DNA of 64,000 nucleotides from DATBRC01 sp036560485. GTDB lineage: Bacteria > Pseudomonadota > Gammaproteobacteria > Burkholderiales > Burkholderiaceae_D. The notes below the pieces were generated by a model, which did no database searches, was not told the origin of the DNA, and saw nothing but the letters and a program-made list of their open reading frames with translations. Shown here one piece after another: positions 16,694 through 25,212 of this stretch. The DNA lies in assembly GCA_036560485.1 (NCBI GenBank), contig DATBRC010000020.1, positions 202,444 to 266,443 of the forward strand. Direction: 5' to 3'. A program made the position numbers and the translations under genes. Position 1 is the first letter of the stretch; every line of letters starts with the position of its first letter.

Positions 16694-18601
16694 TTAGATA
16701 TGACTCACCGTAGCCGGTTTGCCGTTGCGCTTAGGCGGAAACACTTCATAGGCGATATTAGCCAGCATGATAATATCGAGATAAACAGGCAAATCGAAAC
16801 CTTCGCGCAGGCCGCTACGATTATTGAACAAAAGGTCTTCCAGATATCGCGCAACCTGTTCACTTCCCCACAAGTTGCAAATCTGAGTGACCAAATGCGG
16901 ATAGTCTTCCAATCCTCTCCCACTCATTTCATCGGACTTTGCATCCCACTCAGGTGCTTTGGTGTTGAAATGCGATTTGAAGAGTTGAAGCAATGTATCA
17001 AACTTGGAACGTTCATCCACTTCCCGATAAAGCTTCAGCAAATAAAGCCATGCCATTGGTGATTTCGGACGTTCAGCATCGCCGAAATGCTCAAGCACAC
17101 TGATCGCACGTTGCGGATCTCGCAGCGACATCCAGAATTCCGCCTCTTCCATTGCGTCCGAAATTTCTTCGACCTCGATCATTTCAGAACGCTTGCGATT
17201 TCGAATCGATGCAACCGGTTTTTGCAATGGCAGAATTTCAGCACTTGTTTTCACTGAGCGCTCATCTGCTTTTTCGACTGAAGACGCTTGTGTGCTGAAA
17301 CCTTTGGAAACACTGTGCGTCCTTCCACCAGCAGATTTTCCAAAGGACGCATCATGCTCGGAATGATCCGTTTTCACATTGGCTATCGACACATCGTCAC
17401 TCAATGACGATGTGTCTTCAAATTCTACAACCGTATCGGAAAATGGCGAGTCCTCATGTTCATCGTGATTTTCTGCATCAACTTCTTGATCCGAATAATA
17501 ATGATCCCAGAATGGCCTCTGGTTCATTTTATTGACTTGATGCAAACGACGCGCCAACCATATCATCGCGATCACGCATACCAAAAGCAATGCGCCCAAT
17601 CCAATAAACCATTTGATATTCAAAGATTTTTTTTGTTCTTCTTCAAATGCATATCTGTCTTGTTCACTCTGCTGCTTGATCTGATCCGCTTCTTTCATCA
17701 AGACTTGTATTTTGTCCTGTGCAGCCTTCGTTTCGTTTTCTGCATTTTTTTCCGGATCTTCCCCACGCAGGACCGCGGCAAAACGCAATTGTGCTACGCG
17801 AAGTTCATTGGCTTTTTGCGGATCTGCTTCAATCCCTTGAACAGTAATGGTATCGCTCAATTTCATTCCATTGAGCATGCCGGCACTATCGATCGGGCTC
17901 ACATCGGCGGAAAGCCGCAATACGTTGCGTGATACTTTTTTGGCATGCGATTGCGAGACCCTGCCGATTTTTTTCTCATGTGTTTTAGGTTGTTCAGCGA
18001 AGCTTTGTTCGGTTGATGCAGCTCTGGCTTTTCGGCTCTTTTTCGCGGTATGTGTTTTTATATTGACTTCTTTGCTTGTTGCATCGACGGCTTTCTGTGC
18101 AGGCGCCGTTGGCGTTGTTACCGGTGTGATCGATGGTGCCGATTGAACAGGGTTCATCGAGACATCAGCAAGTTGTATCGGCTGCTTCGCCGCTTGCACT
18201 TTTTGCGTTGCCTGCAATGTTTCAAGCGGATCCAGCAAAATTTGATAATTGCGTTGAACCGATGTGCCACAACCAATTTCGATATGAAGCGCTACCGCAG
18301 GTTCGTTAATTGCCTGCGTAGTCGTGATGACAAGAGCGGATGGCTTCTCGGCGTCGGCAAAATTAATTTTTGGTCTTGCAAGTGGAACGCCATCGAAAGA
18401 ATCAACTTTTCCTTTCGGGCATAGCTCGCCGATATTGGTGAGATCGTTCCCAAGAAGCGGAATCGACACATGCAGCGGTTGATTCAATGCGGATTGAACC
18501 TGGATCGAGCCAAGGCCTACAGCAAATCCTTCCGAGCATGCAGCAGCCAGCACGATGAGTGCAATTTTATGTAAAGCCGACATGCGCTTTTTTGAATCCA
18601 T
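16694..18601 (-). CDS. FimV/TspA-like membrane protein
   Basis: This protein of about 635 residues begins with a signal peptide and a FimV N-terminal-like domain (GLGSIQVQSALNQPLHVSIP near residues 25-45). A long Lys/Ala/Ser-rich stretch follows, then a coiled coil (about 285-325), one membrane span (WFIGLGALLLVCVIAMIWLA) and an acidic cytoplasmic part with a C-terminal helical domain. FimV/HubP proteins are polar organisers for type IV pili and twitching. I see no LysM motif. A TTG start 15 codons upstream is possible, but AAGGTG nine bases before ATG supports the start given. Confidence 0.7.
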   Translation of the reverse strand: MDSKKRMSALHKIALIVLAAACSEGFAVGLGSIQVQSALNQPLHVSIPLLGNDLTNIGELCPKGKVDSFDGVPLARPKINFADAEKPSALVITTTQAINEPAVALHIEIGCGTSVQRNYQILLDPLETLQATQKVQAAKQPIQLADVSMNPVQSAPSITPVTTPTAPAQKAVDATSKEVNIKTHTAKKSRKARAASTEQSFAEQPKTHEKKIGRVSQSHAKKVSRNVLRLSADVSPIDSAGMLNGMKLSDTITVQGIEADPQKANELRVAQLRFAAVLRGEDPEKNAENETKAAQDKIQVLMKEADQIKQQSEQDRYAFEEEQKKSLNIKWFIGLGALLLVCVIAMIWLARRLHQVNKMNQRPFWDHYYSDQEVDAENHDEHEDSPFSDTVVEFEDTSSLSDDVSIANVKTDHSEHDASFGKSAGGRTHSVSKGFSTQASSVEKADERSVKTSAEILPLQKPVASIRNRKRSEMIEVEEISDAMEEAEFWMSLRDPQRAISVLEHFGDAERPKSPMAWLYLLKLYREVDERSKFDTLLQLFKSHFNTKAPEWDAKSDEMSGRGLEDYPHLVTQICNLWGSEQVARYLEDLLFNNRSGLREGFDLPVYLDIIMLANIAYEVFPPKRNGKPATVSHI

Positions 18602-18883
18602 TATTTCAAACACCTTGATGCATCGATAAAACAATATTTCATTCAATGCTGGAAATCATTTCGGTAATGATCACGCATTTTTCTTATAAACATAATCGCG
18701 AATATACGTGTCTTTACCTGTCTAAAAGCAACATGATAAATGAAGTATCTCTACGAGATTGAGGAGGTTGACAGAATGGTAACGCATAGTCGCTTTATTT
18801 ACCACAATCGACTATGCAATCGAGCCATAAACCGGCATCAATTTGCAAAATTTAACAACTCCAAAGCGATAGCAAGTTCACAT

Positions 18884-19678
18884 TCAGCCTTTGGCGACTG
18901 TATCGCTCTTTTCATGTTTAGGACCAAAGGAATAGACCAAGATCGCCAATAGCGCCAAACACCATACGATCAGCGCGCCAGACGGAAGATCAAAAAGCGC
19001 GGAGATAATGAGACCAATGCCATATCCGCCAACCCCTATTCCATATGCGAATGGCAAACGTTTTTTCGCCGAATAATTGCGCACTGCCAAAGCAGGAACG
19101 ATCAAACTGGCGAATACAAGATAAACGCCAACCAATTGAACCGATGCGGTAACAGCCAATGCAAAAATCAGATAAAAGCCAAGCCGCCCTAATCGCTCTT
19201 TAAAAAACATCAGCAGCGCGATGATGACTACCGCACCGACTGCGGGCAATATCAATTGCTCATAACCTACCCATAAAATCTGTCCCGCCAACAAATCCCG
19301 TAAATGCTCGCCGCCATGCGGATTATGCGCGAGCAGTAAAAGTCCTCCTGTCGCTGCCAGAATAAACATCACGCCAATTTGCGCTTCCTGCACTTCAGGC
19401 CAACGCTTCTCGGTCCAGGTCAACAGGAATGCACCAAGGATGGCAGCGCTTCCCGCCGCTGCCTGCACCAGCCATCCTTGCGGATCCAGATCCAGCATGC
19501 CGGCCACGATAACGCCAAGCGCGGCGATTTGTGCAATCGCCAAATCGATAAAGACGATACCGCGCTTCAGCACTTGCGTGCCAAGCGGCACGTGCGTAAT
19601 CAATACCAAAATCCCCGCCAGAAAAGCGGGAGCGATGATTTTCAAATCGATCGCACCTTGCATCATGTCAGCATTCAT
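18884..19678 (-). CDS. Zinc/manganese-type ABC transporter permease
   Basis: This 264-residue protein has about eight membrane spans and matches the ABC-3 permease family (ZnuB/MntB). The family-typical PALAVRNYSAKKRLPFAYGIG segment lies near residue 195. Its ATG overlaps the stop of the binding-protein gene by four bases (ATGA), which implies translational coupling. Zinc is the likely substrate by the partner's sequence, but manganese cannot be excluded. No ATPase gene is in the operon, so the energising subunit must come from elsewhere if the system works. Confidence 0.85.
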   Translation of the reverse strand: MNADMMQGAIDLKIIAPAFLAGILVLITHVPLGTQVLKRGIVFIDLAIAQIAALGVIVAGMLDLDPQGWLVQAAAGSAAILGAFLLTWTEKRWPEVQEAQIGVMFILAATGGLLLLAHNPHGGEHLRDLLAGQILWVGYEQLILPAVGAVVIIALLMFFKERLGRLGFYLIFALAVTASVQLVGVYLVFASLIVPALAVRNYSAKKRLPFAYGIGVGGYGIGLIISALFDLPSGALIVWCLALLAILVYSFGPKHEKSDTVAKG

Positions 19679-20580
19679 TTGGCCACCTCCAGCAAGCGTT
19701 GTACCGTGTCATCAAACAGACCGAACAAGTCCTTTGCCTTGTCATCGCCACCGACTGTAAATGGCAACACGACTGCCGGAATATGTGCATGATCGGCCAG
19801 CCATTTGGATGCACGTTCATCCTGATAAGCCGCGCGCAATACCATCTTGGCGGGTTGATTCTGTAATTGTCCGAGCAATTCTGCCAAATGCGCGGCGCTC
19901 GGTTCAACGCCCGGTTTCGGTTCAAGTGTTCCCACCTCACGCATGCCTAACCAATGAGAAAGATATTCCATGTTTTTATGATGGACAACGACTGCCACAT
20001 TCTTCAGCGGCGCTGCTTGTTGTTCCCACTTTTTCATTGCTGCATTCCAGCGTGTAGAAAAATCCTGGTAACGCGCTTGATAAGTGCCTGCATTGGCCGG
20101 ATCGATCTGGCTTAAACGCTTCGTCAATGCATCGGCGACCAGTGCGATGTTGTGCGGATCTTGCTGGATATGCGGATTGCCCGATGCATGGACATCGCCG
20201 TCACTGCGATCCAGTCTTGTCGGTACTTCCAGACGATGGACGAAATTACCTGCCTCAAAATGTCCCGGCTGACCCGGCGCAATTTTTGGATTGCTTGATT
20301 GTTGCAGCAAGATAGGCAGCCACCCTACTTCCAGTTCCATGCCGGTACAGACCAATAAATCGGCATTGCGCGTACGTGCAATCAAACTGGGACGTGCTTC
20401 GATCCGATGCGGATCTTGCAATGCGTTGGTGGCGCTCGATACTTTGACTTTATCGCCGCCAAGTTCACTGGTTAAAGCGGCCCACTCCGGCTCGCACGCG
20501 AGTACGTTAAGTGCAGCATGCGACGGCAACGAGCAAAGCGCCAGTACTAAACCTGACAAGGAAAATAATAATTTTTTCAT
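19675..20580 (-). CDS. znuA: Zinc-type ABC transporter substrate-binding protein
   Basis: This 301-residue periplasmic protein has a signal peptide (cleavage near SHA-A at about residue 22) and is of the ZnuA/cluster A-I family. Likely metal ligands are histidines in DPHRIEARP (about 57), in the GNPHIQQDPHN segment (about 135) and in VVVHHKNMEYL (about 200), plus an acidic residue in AAYQDERASKW near 255. It has only a short His-containing loop, unlike the long His-rich loop of E. coli ZnuA. It begins nine bases after the porin stop and overlaps the permease gene. Confidence 0.85.
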   Translation of the reverse strand: MKKLLFSLSGLVLALCSLPSHAALNVLACEPEWAALTSELGGDKVKVSSATNALQDPHRIEARPSLIARTRNADLLVCTGMELEVGWLPILLQQSSNPKIAPGQPGHFEAGNFVHRLEVPTRLDRSDGDVHASGNPHIQQDPHNIALVADALTKRLSQIDPANAGTYQARYQDFSTRWNAAMKKWEQQAAPLKNVAVVVHHKNMEYLSHWLGMREVGTLEPKPGVEPSAAHLAELLGQLQNQPAKMVLRAAYQDERASKWLADHAHIPAVVLPFTVGGDDKAKDLFGLFDDTVQRLLEVAK

Positions 20581-20589
20581 GTTGATCTC

Positions 20590-22011
20590 CTAGAATGTGT
20601 GCGCGCCATGCGTGCCCAAACTCATGATGTATTGAAGGAAGAGTTGATTGTCGATAGTCCCCGGGCGCGATTCGTCACGCGCAAGCTGAATGCGGAAGCG
20701 ACTGAATTCGGACGGTGAATAATCCAGCATCACGCTTGTGCGCGTCGGATTGTATGCAACAAGTTGCTGGAAGTTGTTCATCGGCAAAGCAAGACTGGTG
20801 GAGCCTGAATACAATTTGTCGTAGCGCAATCCGGCGCGCCACAGCGGCATGAATTGATATACGCCTTGCAAATACCAGCCGGACTGTGCGGATGTGTAAT
20901 TGCCCGTTGGCCCAGGTGGTTGAGCCAGCGTATCGGAAGCCATCACTCCGTTTTCTTTACGCCGGAAATATTCTCCCTGCAACTTGAAATTGGTTTGCAC
21001 CGGATTGCCGTTGGGCGACCATTTATAAATGCCATCTGCAATCCATACATTGCTTGTACCGGTAAATGCATTTGTCACATTGGTGCCCGTATCCACAAAC
21101 GAGCGATTGCTGGCACCTGTATGCAAATACGAAAGTCCCGTGCGCCAACTTGCACTGTCACCAATGTCATCGCCCAGATGAGCGAATAATGCGACAGAGC
21201 CGACACCGTTTTTATTACGTTCAGTACCAGGATAAGCAGAGCTGCTTCCTGCTTCCAAACCCAGTTCAAAGAAACGTTCGGTCGGCGCCAGCCATTTGAA
21301 TTGCAAACCATCCGGCTTGTATTGGCCGCCGAAGAAAGCCTGATACGCCAATGGCGCATCGACAAAATCCCATGCATGCGCATGTTGGCTATTCAGGTAG
21401 CCGATCGATGACAAGAAGCGGCCTGCTTTTATGTTGAGACCATTCGATAAACCTTGCGTTTGAAAGAATGCTTCTTCCACGCTCGCACTGTTATCGGATG
21501 CCAGAGAAAATGTCAGCTGCCCGGCAAATTGCGGATCGATATTGGCGCCAAATGTCAGTTCGGATTCGCCCAAACTGAAATTGCGTTTGCCCGGACCGAC
21601 CTCATCACCGCTTGGCACGAATCCCTGCAGCCGATATTGCTGAGGATCTTGCGACAAGTTGGCATATGTGCCGCCGAGAATCAGCGCAACCGATGGATTG
21701 AATCCACTTGCAGAAGCTGCTGCACCACCGACTGGTGCTGATGCCGACGCTACAGATTGCTGTGATGGATTTTGTTCCGATGTATTTGCTACGGCCTTGG
21801 CCTCACTATTGGGCTGCTGCGGCGCCTCCGATTTCACTTCATATGCTTGCAAGCGTTTTTCAAGCGCTTGAATACGTGCTTCGTAATTGTTTTTCAATTG
21901 CTGAATTTGCTCGCGGATCTGTGCCAATTCTTTTTCGTCAGCTGCATGCGCTGAAAATGGCATGCCGAATGCGACGGCCAATGTCGCCGTCATCACGGAG
22001 TGTTTTAACAT
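20590..22011 (-). CDS. Outer-membrane porin-like protein of the metal operon
   Basis: This 473-residue protein has a signal peptide (MLKHSVMTATLAVAFGMPFSAHA), then a coiled coil (about 27-60) and a low-complexity Ala/Ser linker. From about residue 110 come beta-strand-rich segments with alternating aromatic residues, as in a beta-barrel. AGG lies seven bases before the chosen ATG; the frame is open 80 codons further upstream but that part looks non-coding. Its place directly before znuA suggests it lets zinc or a zinc complex cross the outer membrane. I cannot name the family precisely. Confidence 0.7.
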   Translation of the reverse strand: MLKHSVMTATLAVAFGMPFSAHAADEKELAQIREQIQQLKNNYEARIQALEKRLQAYEVKSEAPQQPNSEAKAVANTSEQNPSQQSVASASAPVGGAAASASGFNPSVALILGGTYANLSQDPQQYRLQGFVPSGDEVGPGKRNFSLGESELTFGANIDPQFAGQLTFSLASDNSASVEEAFFQTQGLSNGLNIKAGRFLSSIGYLNSQHAHAWDFVDAPLAYQAFFGGQYKPDGLQFKWLAPTERFFELGLEAGSSSAYPGTERNKNGVGSVALFAHLGDDIGDSASWRTGLSYLHTGASNRSFVDTGTNVTNAFTGTSNVWIADGIYKWSPNGNPVQTNFKLQGEYFRRKENGVMASDTLAQPPGPTGNYTSAQSGWYLQGVYQFMPLWRAGLRYDKLYSGSTSLALPMNNFQQLVAYNPTRTSVMLDYSPSEFSRFRIQLARDESRPGTIDNQLFLQYIMSLGTHGAHTF

Positions 22012-22079
22012 GGTGCTACCTTTTATTAATGGATGCGAAATAGAACTTGCCGTTACCAACAAGTTCCTACCAAAAATTA

Positions 22080-22397
22080 TTAGGCGAGCACAGGTGGAGC
22101 ACGTGAATCGAAAACGCAAACAGTCCTTGGGACAAGGGTAGGCGTTACATGAGGAAGAGGAAGAGGACTGGGAGCGGCATCTGCAAAAATCTGGAATAGA
22201 TGGCTCGTCAATGCAGAGCCGATTTGGGCGAACGCCAAACATTGTTCGCACGCCTGCTCGGTCGGTAAATGTTTGTTTTGCTGAGAGCGGTGGCTGTTAT
22301 CCGACAAATGCGAAACGGCATGTGTAAAGCCCATTTGCTGCGTTAAAAGCAGCAAAAGTGCGAGCAATACGGGCAGGATTCGTCGGTAGGTTTTCAC
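22080..22397 (-). CDS. DUF2946-like small exported protein, possible metal binder
   Basis: This 105-residue protein has a hydrophobic N-terminal signal (about 7-25), then a His-rich stretch (HAVSHLSDNSHRSQQNKH), a CEQC pair near residue 52 and a C-terminal SRAPP motif. These resemble DUF2946 proteins, often found next to metal-uptake genes. Cys-x2-Cys and multiple His are consistent with periplasmic metal binding, but this is inferred. It is the first gene of the four-gene set with porin, znuA and permease. Confidence 0.65.
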   Translation of the reverse strand: MKTYRRILPVLLALLLLLTQQMGFTHAVSHLSDNSHRSQQNKHLPTEQACEQCLAFAQIGSALTSHLFQIFADAAPSPLPLPHVTPTLVPRTVCVFDSRAPPVLA

Positions 22398-22471
22398 AGG
22401 CTATAGATACTACACTTCTTTAAAACAATGCGTGAACAAAATCATAATCAAACAAAATATGCTGTGCAAGC

Positions 22472-22512
22472 TTAGAACTCATTTCATCAATAACCGTGTG
22501 ATGGAATGCGCT
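22472..22512. repeat. Solo end related to the 61054-61295 element
   Basis: TTAGAACTCATTTCATCAATAA and the following GTGATGGAATG-GC closely match the left end of the element at 61054-61295. No matching right end is present here, so it is probably a remnant. It abuts the stop codon of the MgtC gene. Confidence 0.5.
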
Positions 22513-23256
22513 CTAATTGCGCGCATGGGACAGATTGAAATTCTCCACGCCATCAAATAACGTCAATTCCGCAGCCAGTTCCGTGATCCTCGATTCTTTT
22601 TTCCTGCCGAGAACAACCGCGACAAAACTCCATTCTGTCTTGCCTTCTCGAAAGTTGACTGAAATCGAGCCACCGGCGATTTCATAGCCTCGCTCCAATG
22701 CAGCACGCCGCAATGATTCTTCTTTCGGGACAAAATCCCTTTTAAATTGCAAAGTGATAGCGACCGCATGCCGCGAAGGCAACCAACTCTCCAGCCGAGA
22801 AACCAATGCCATGCAGACAGCGGACAGTATCGCCAACAAAATCGCCGCTGCATAAAAACCAACGCCTACCATAATGCCGATGGCGGATGCAGCCCAGATC
22901 GAAGCAGCAGTCGTGAGACCGCTGATCGTAAAGCCGTCACGCATGATGACGCCGGCTCCCAGGAAGCCGACACCGGTGACTATCCCTTGAATAACGCGAG
23001 TCGGATCAGGTCCGACCAGCATCGTGTCATGTCCGCCGTACCAAAAATTGGGATAGCCGGAAATAACGGTCAACGCCGCAGACGCCATGCACACAAGGCC
23101 ATACGTGCGCATGCCGGCAGCGCGTCCATGATAAGAACGCTCATAGCCAACCGTCAAGCCTAATAACAATGCGCCGAGCAGATTCAAAAAAACAATGGCA
23201 TTGGTTGCGAGTTGATGTTCCGACCAATAAGATCCCAGCATATCAAGCGACAACAT
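22513..23256 (-). CDS. MgtC/SapB-family membrane protein
   Basis: This 247-residue protein has an N-terminal MgtC membrane domain (four or five spans in residues 18-150), with the conserved GLTVGYERSYHGRAAGMRTYG loop and VGFLGAGVIMRDG motif. A soluble C-terminal domain of about 95 residues follows. MgtC proteins act in magnesium homeostasis, acid tolerance and ATP-synthase control in pathogens; the role here is unproven. It starts 18 bases after a PilZ gene, so c-di-GMP and this protein may be linked. CorA lies nearby. Confidence 0.85.
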   Translation of the reverse strand: MLSLDMLGSYWSEHQLATNAIVFLNLLGALLLGLTVGYERSYHGRAAGMRTYGLVCMASAALTVISGYPNFWYGGHDTMLVGPDPTRVIQGIVTGVGFLGAGVIMRDGFTISGLTTAASIWAASAIGIMVGVGFYAAAILLAILSAVCMALVSRLESWLPSRHAVAITLQFKRDFVPKEESLRRAALERGYEIAGGSISVNFREGKTEWSFVAVVLGRKKESRITELAAELTLFDGVENFNLSHARN

Positions 23257-23274
23257 GGATGCCCCCTATTTATT

Positions 23275-23607
23275 TTATTTGGCTGAATCTTGAATGAATT
23301 TTTCTATGGCAGCCACAGCATGGCCATCTCTGCGAATAAACTCGACTCCCACCCGATACCCTGCCAAAAATGTATGTTTGGCACAGTGCGCAATTCTTGC
23401 TGTAAATACCAATTGTTCTGTACTGCCAGGCAGGGAAAAACGAAGCATCCGCGTTGCACCGGGGTGCAACTCCTCTTCGAGGATAATCGCTGCGCCACCT
23501 ATCGAAATGTCCATCAGCCTGACGGGATTCCAGGTATTGGCAAGCACATCAGCCAGCCATGCTTCCGTTTCAAGTGATTTTCGAAAATGCGCACGCTTAT
23601 CGATCAT
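23275..23607 (-). CDS. PilZ-domain protein, likely c-di-GMP binding
   Basis: This 110-residue single-domain PilZ protein carries the N-terminal RAHFRK arginine motif (about residue 5) and DISIGG (about 33), so c-di-GMP binding is expected. It shares layout with the PilZ protein at 8452-8823 but is clearly divergent. It precedes the MgtC-family gene by 18 bases on the same strand and is probably co-transcribed. A related annotation would be a YcgR-like C-terminal domain, but no N-terminal YcgR part is present. Confidence 0.85.
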   Translation of the reverse strand: MIDKRAHFRKSLETEAWLADVLANTWNPVRLMDISIGGAAIILEEELHPGATRMLRFSLPGSTEQLVFTARIAHCAKHTFLAGYRVGVEFIRRDGHAVAAIEKFIQDSAK

Positions 23608-23834
23608 AATTATTTGTCATTTATAAGTAATTTTCGGCTTCATCAATTGACTTCACTTTTACCTTCGCACAAAAATGCATGAGTGTATTACTTGTGCGGC
23701 ATGATGATCATTCACCTGATTTTACTTACTATTTCCAATGAATAAAAAATATTCTTAACGAGCATCACGCATTATATTTTTCGCAATGCATCAAGAGTGA
23801 GAGTGAACTTGATGACGATGAGCGTAATGGGAAC

Positions 23835-24041
23835 TTAATCGCGCCCTTTCCCCGAATTATTCATCAGCATTCGAACACCAATAAAAATCAGGAGCAGCGG
23901 CCACCATTTCACAAGGTGTCTCAAAATATCTTTAATCACACTATGTTCGACCAGACCGGTCGTCTCTAAAAGTGCGACGACACCAATAATAATTAAAAGG
24001 ATGGCGCCGAACCATCTTGTATTACTTCGTCTCATATTCAT
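23835..24041 (-). CDS. Small LiaI/DUF5668-like membrane protein
   Basis: This 68-residue protein has two hydrophobic spans (about 11-27 and 45-60) separated by a short loop, with WWPLLLIFIGVRMLM typical of the LiaF transmembrane region family. It follows the corA gene after 33 bases on the same strand and may be co-transcribed. Function unknown. Confidence 0.65.
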   Translation of the reverse strand: MNMRRSNTRWFGAILLIIIGVVALLETTGLVEHSVIKDILRHLVKWWPLLLIFIGVRMLMNNSGKGRD

Positions 24042-24074
24042 TCTCTTTAGGATTATTTTAAGTATTTGAAATTA

Positions 24075-25040
24075 TCAAAGCCAGCGTGATTTTCTGAAAC
24101 GGTAATACATATAGCCACATACCGAAAACATCAAAAACAAAGCAAGCGGATAACCGTATTTCCATTCCAGCTCAGGCATCGCTTTGAAATTCATTCCCCA
24201 GATCCCGGCAAACGTCGTTGCGACCGCAAAAATTGCAGCGCCTGCAGCCAATCGCTTATTGACTTCGTTCTCATTGATCGCAACCATCGACAAGTTAACT
24301 TGAATCGCAGTGCCGATCGTGTCGCGGATCGCATCGATCGATGTATTGATGCGATGCAGATGGTCATATACATCGCGGAAATATTCCTGCGTATCGGCAC
24401 ATATTGCAGGCACCCTGCCGCCATACAGTTTTGCCGTTGCCTCCATCAGTGGCGATACTGCATGCTTCAACATCAGCACTTTGCGCTTGAGCTGATACAA
24501 CCGTTCGATATTGGCGCGCTCGGTGTCTTTGGTAAAAATCTGGTCTTCAATCGTTTCAAGTTCAGACTCCAATGCATCGATTACGGGGAAATACCGATCG
24601 ACGACCGCATCCATCAATGCATAAAAGACGAAGGAAGAGCCATGCTTGAGAAGATGCGGCTCGCGCTCGCAGCGCGCACGCACACCCAAAAATCCTTGCT
24701 GACTGCGATTGCGTACCGAGAGTACGTAATTTTTGCCGATAAAGATATTGACCTCGCCAAGGCTCAGCTCGCCATCCACCATATCAACCGTATGTACAAC
24801 AGCAAATAAGGAATCACCGTATTCTTCAATTTTGGGGCGTTGATGTCCGTGCCTAGCATCCTCGACAGCCAAGTCATGCAAGCCGAATTCTTCCTGCATT
24901 TTTTCCAGTTCAGCTGCATCAGCATCGCGTAGCGCCACCCAAACAAAACAATCATCACGTTCCACATAGTCGCTGATTTCCTCAATGGGAATATCGGAGA
25001 GCTTCTTTCCCTCCTGATAGGCAACACAATTGATAAGCAT
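24075..25040 (-). CDS. corA: CorA-family magnesium/cobalt transporter
   Basis: This 321-residue protein has the soluble N-terminal alpha/beta domain, a long stalk helix and two C-terminal spans. The pore signature GMN at 282-284 continues as FKAMPELEWKYGYP, matching the conserved CorA loop. CorA pentamers pass Mg2+ (also Co2+ and Ni2+) down the membrane potential. The C-terminus ends in basic residues as usual. The MgtC-family gene 0.8 kb downstream is a possible functional neighbour. Confidence 0.9.
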   Translation of the reverse strand: MLINCVAYQEGKKLSDIPIEEISDYVERDDCFVWVALRDADAAELEKMQEEFGLHDLAVEDARHGHQRPKIEEYGDSLFAVVHTVDMVDGELSLGEVNIFIGKNYVLSVRNRSQQGFLGVRARCEREPHLLKHGSSFVFYALMDAVVDRYFPVIDALESELETIEDQIFTKDTERANIERLYQLKRKVLMLKHAVSPLMEATAKLYGGRVPAICADTQEYFRDVYDHLHRINTSIDAIRDTIGTAIQVNLSMVAINENEVNKRLAAGAAIFAVATTFAGIWGMNFKAMPELEWKYGYPLALFLMFSVCGYMYYRFRKSRWL

Positions 25041-25212
25041 GAACGGCTACTCCGGAAATAATTGGGCTGATTACAGATTTAGATTATGCACTATTGCCAT
25101 AGTCTTCAGTCAATCTGTGTTCAGCAAGTGACAAAAATTGCGCTATTTCAATGAGAAAGAAAGCGCATTTTGATTATGGTCTGCAGCAGGAAAAATCATT
25201 CCACTTTATTTT

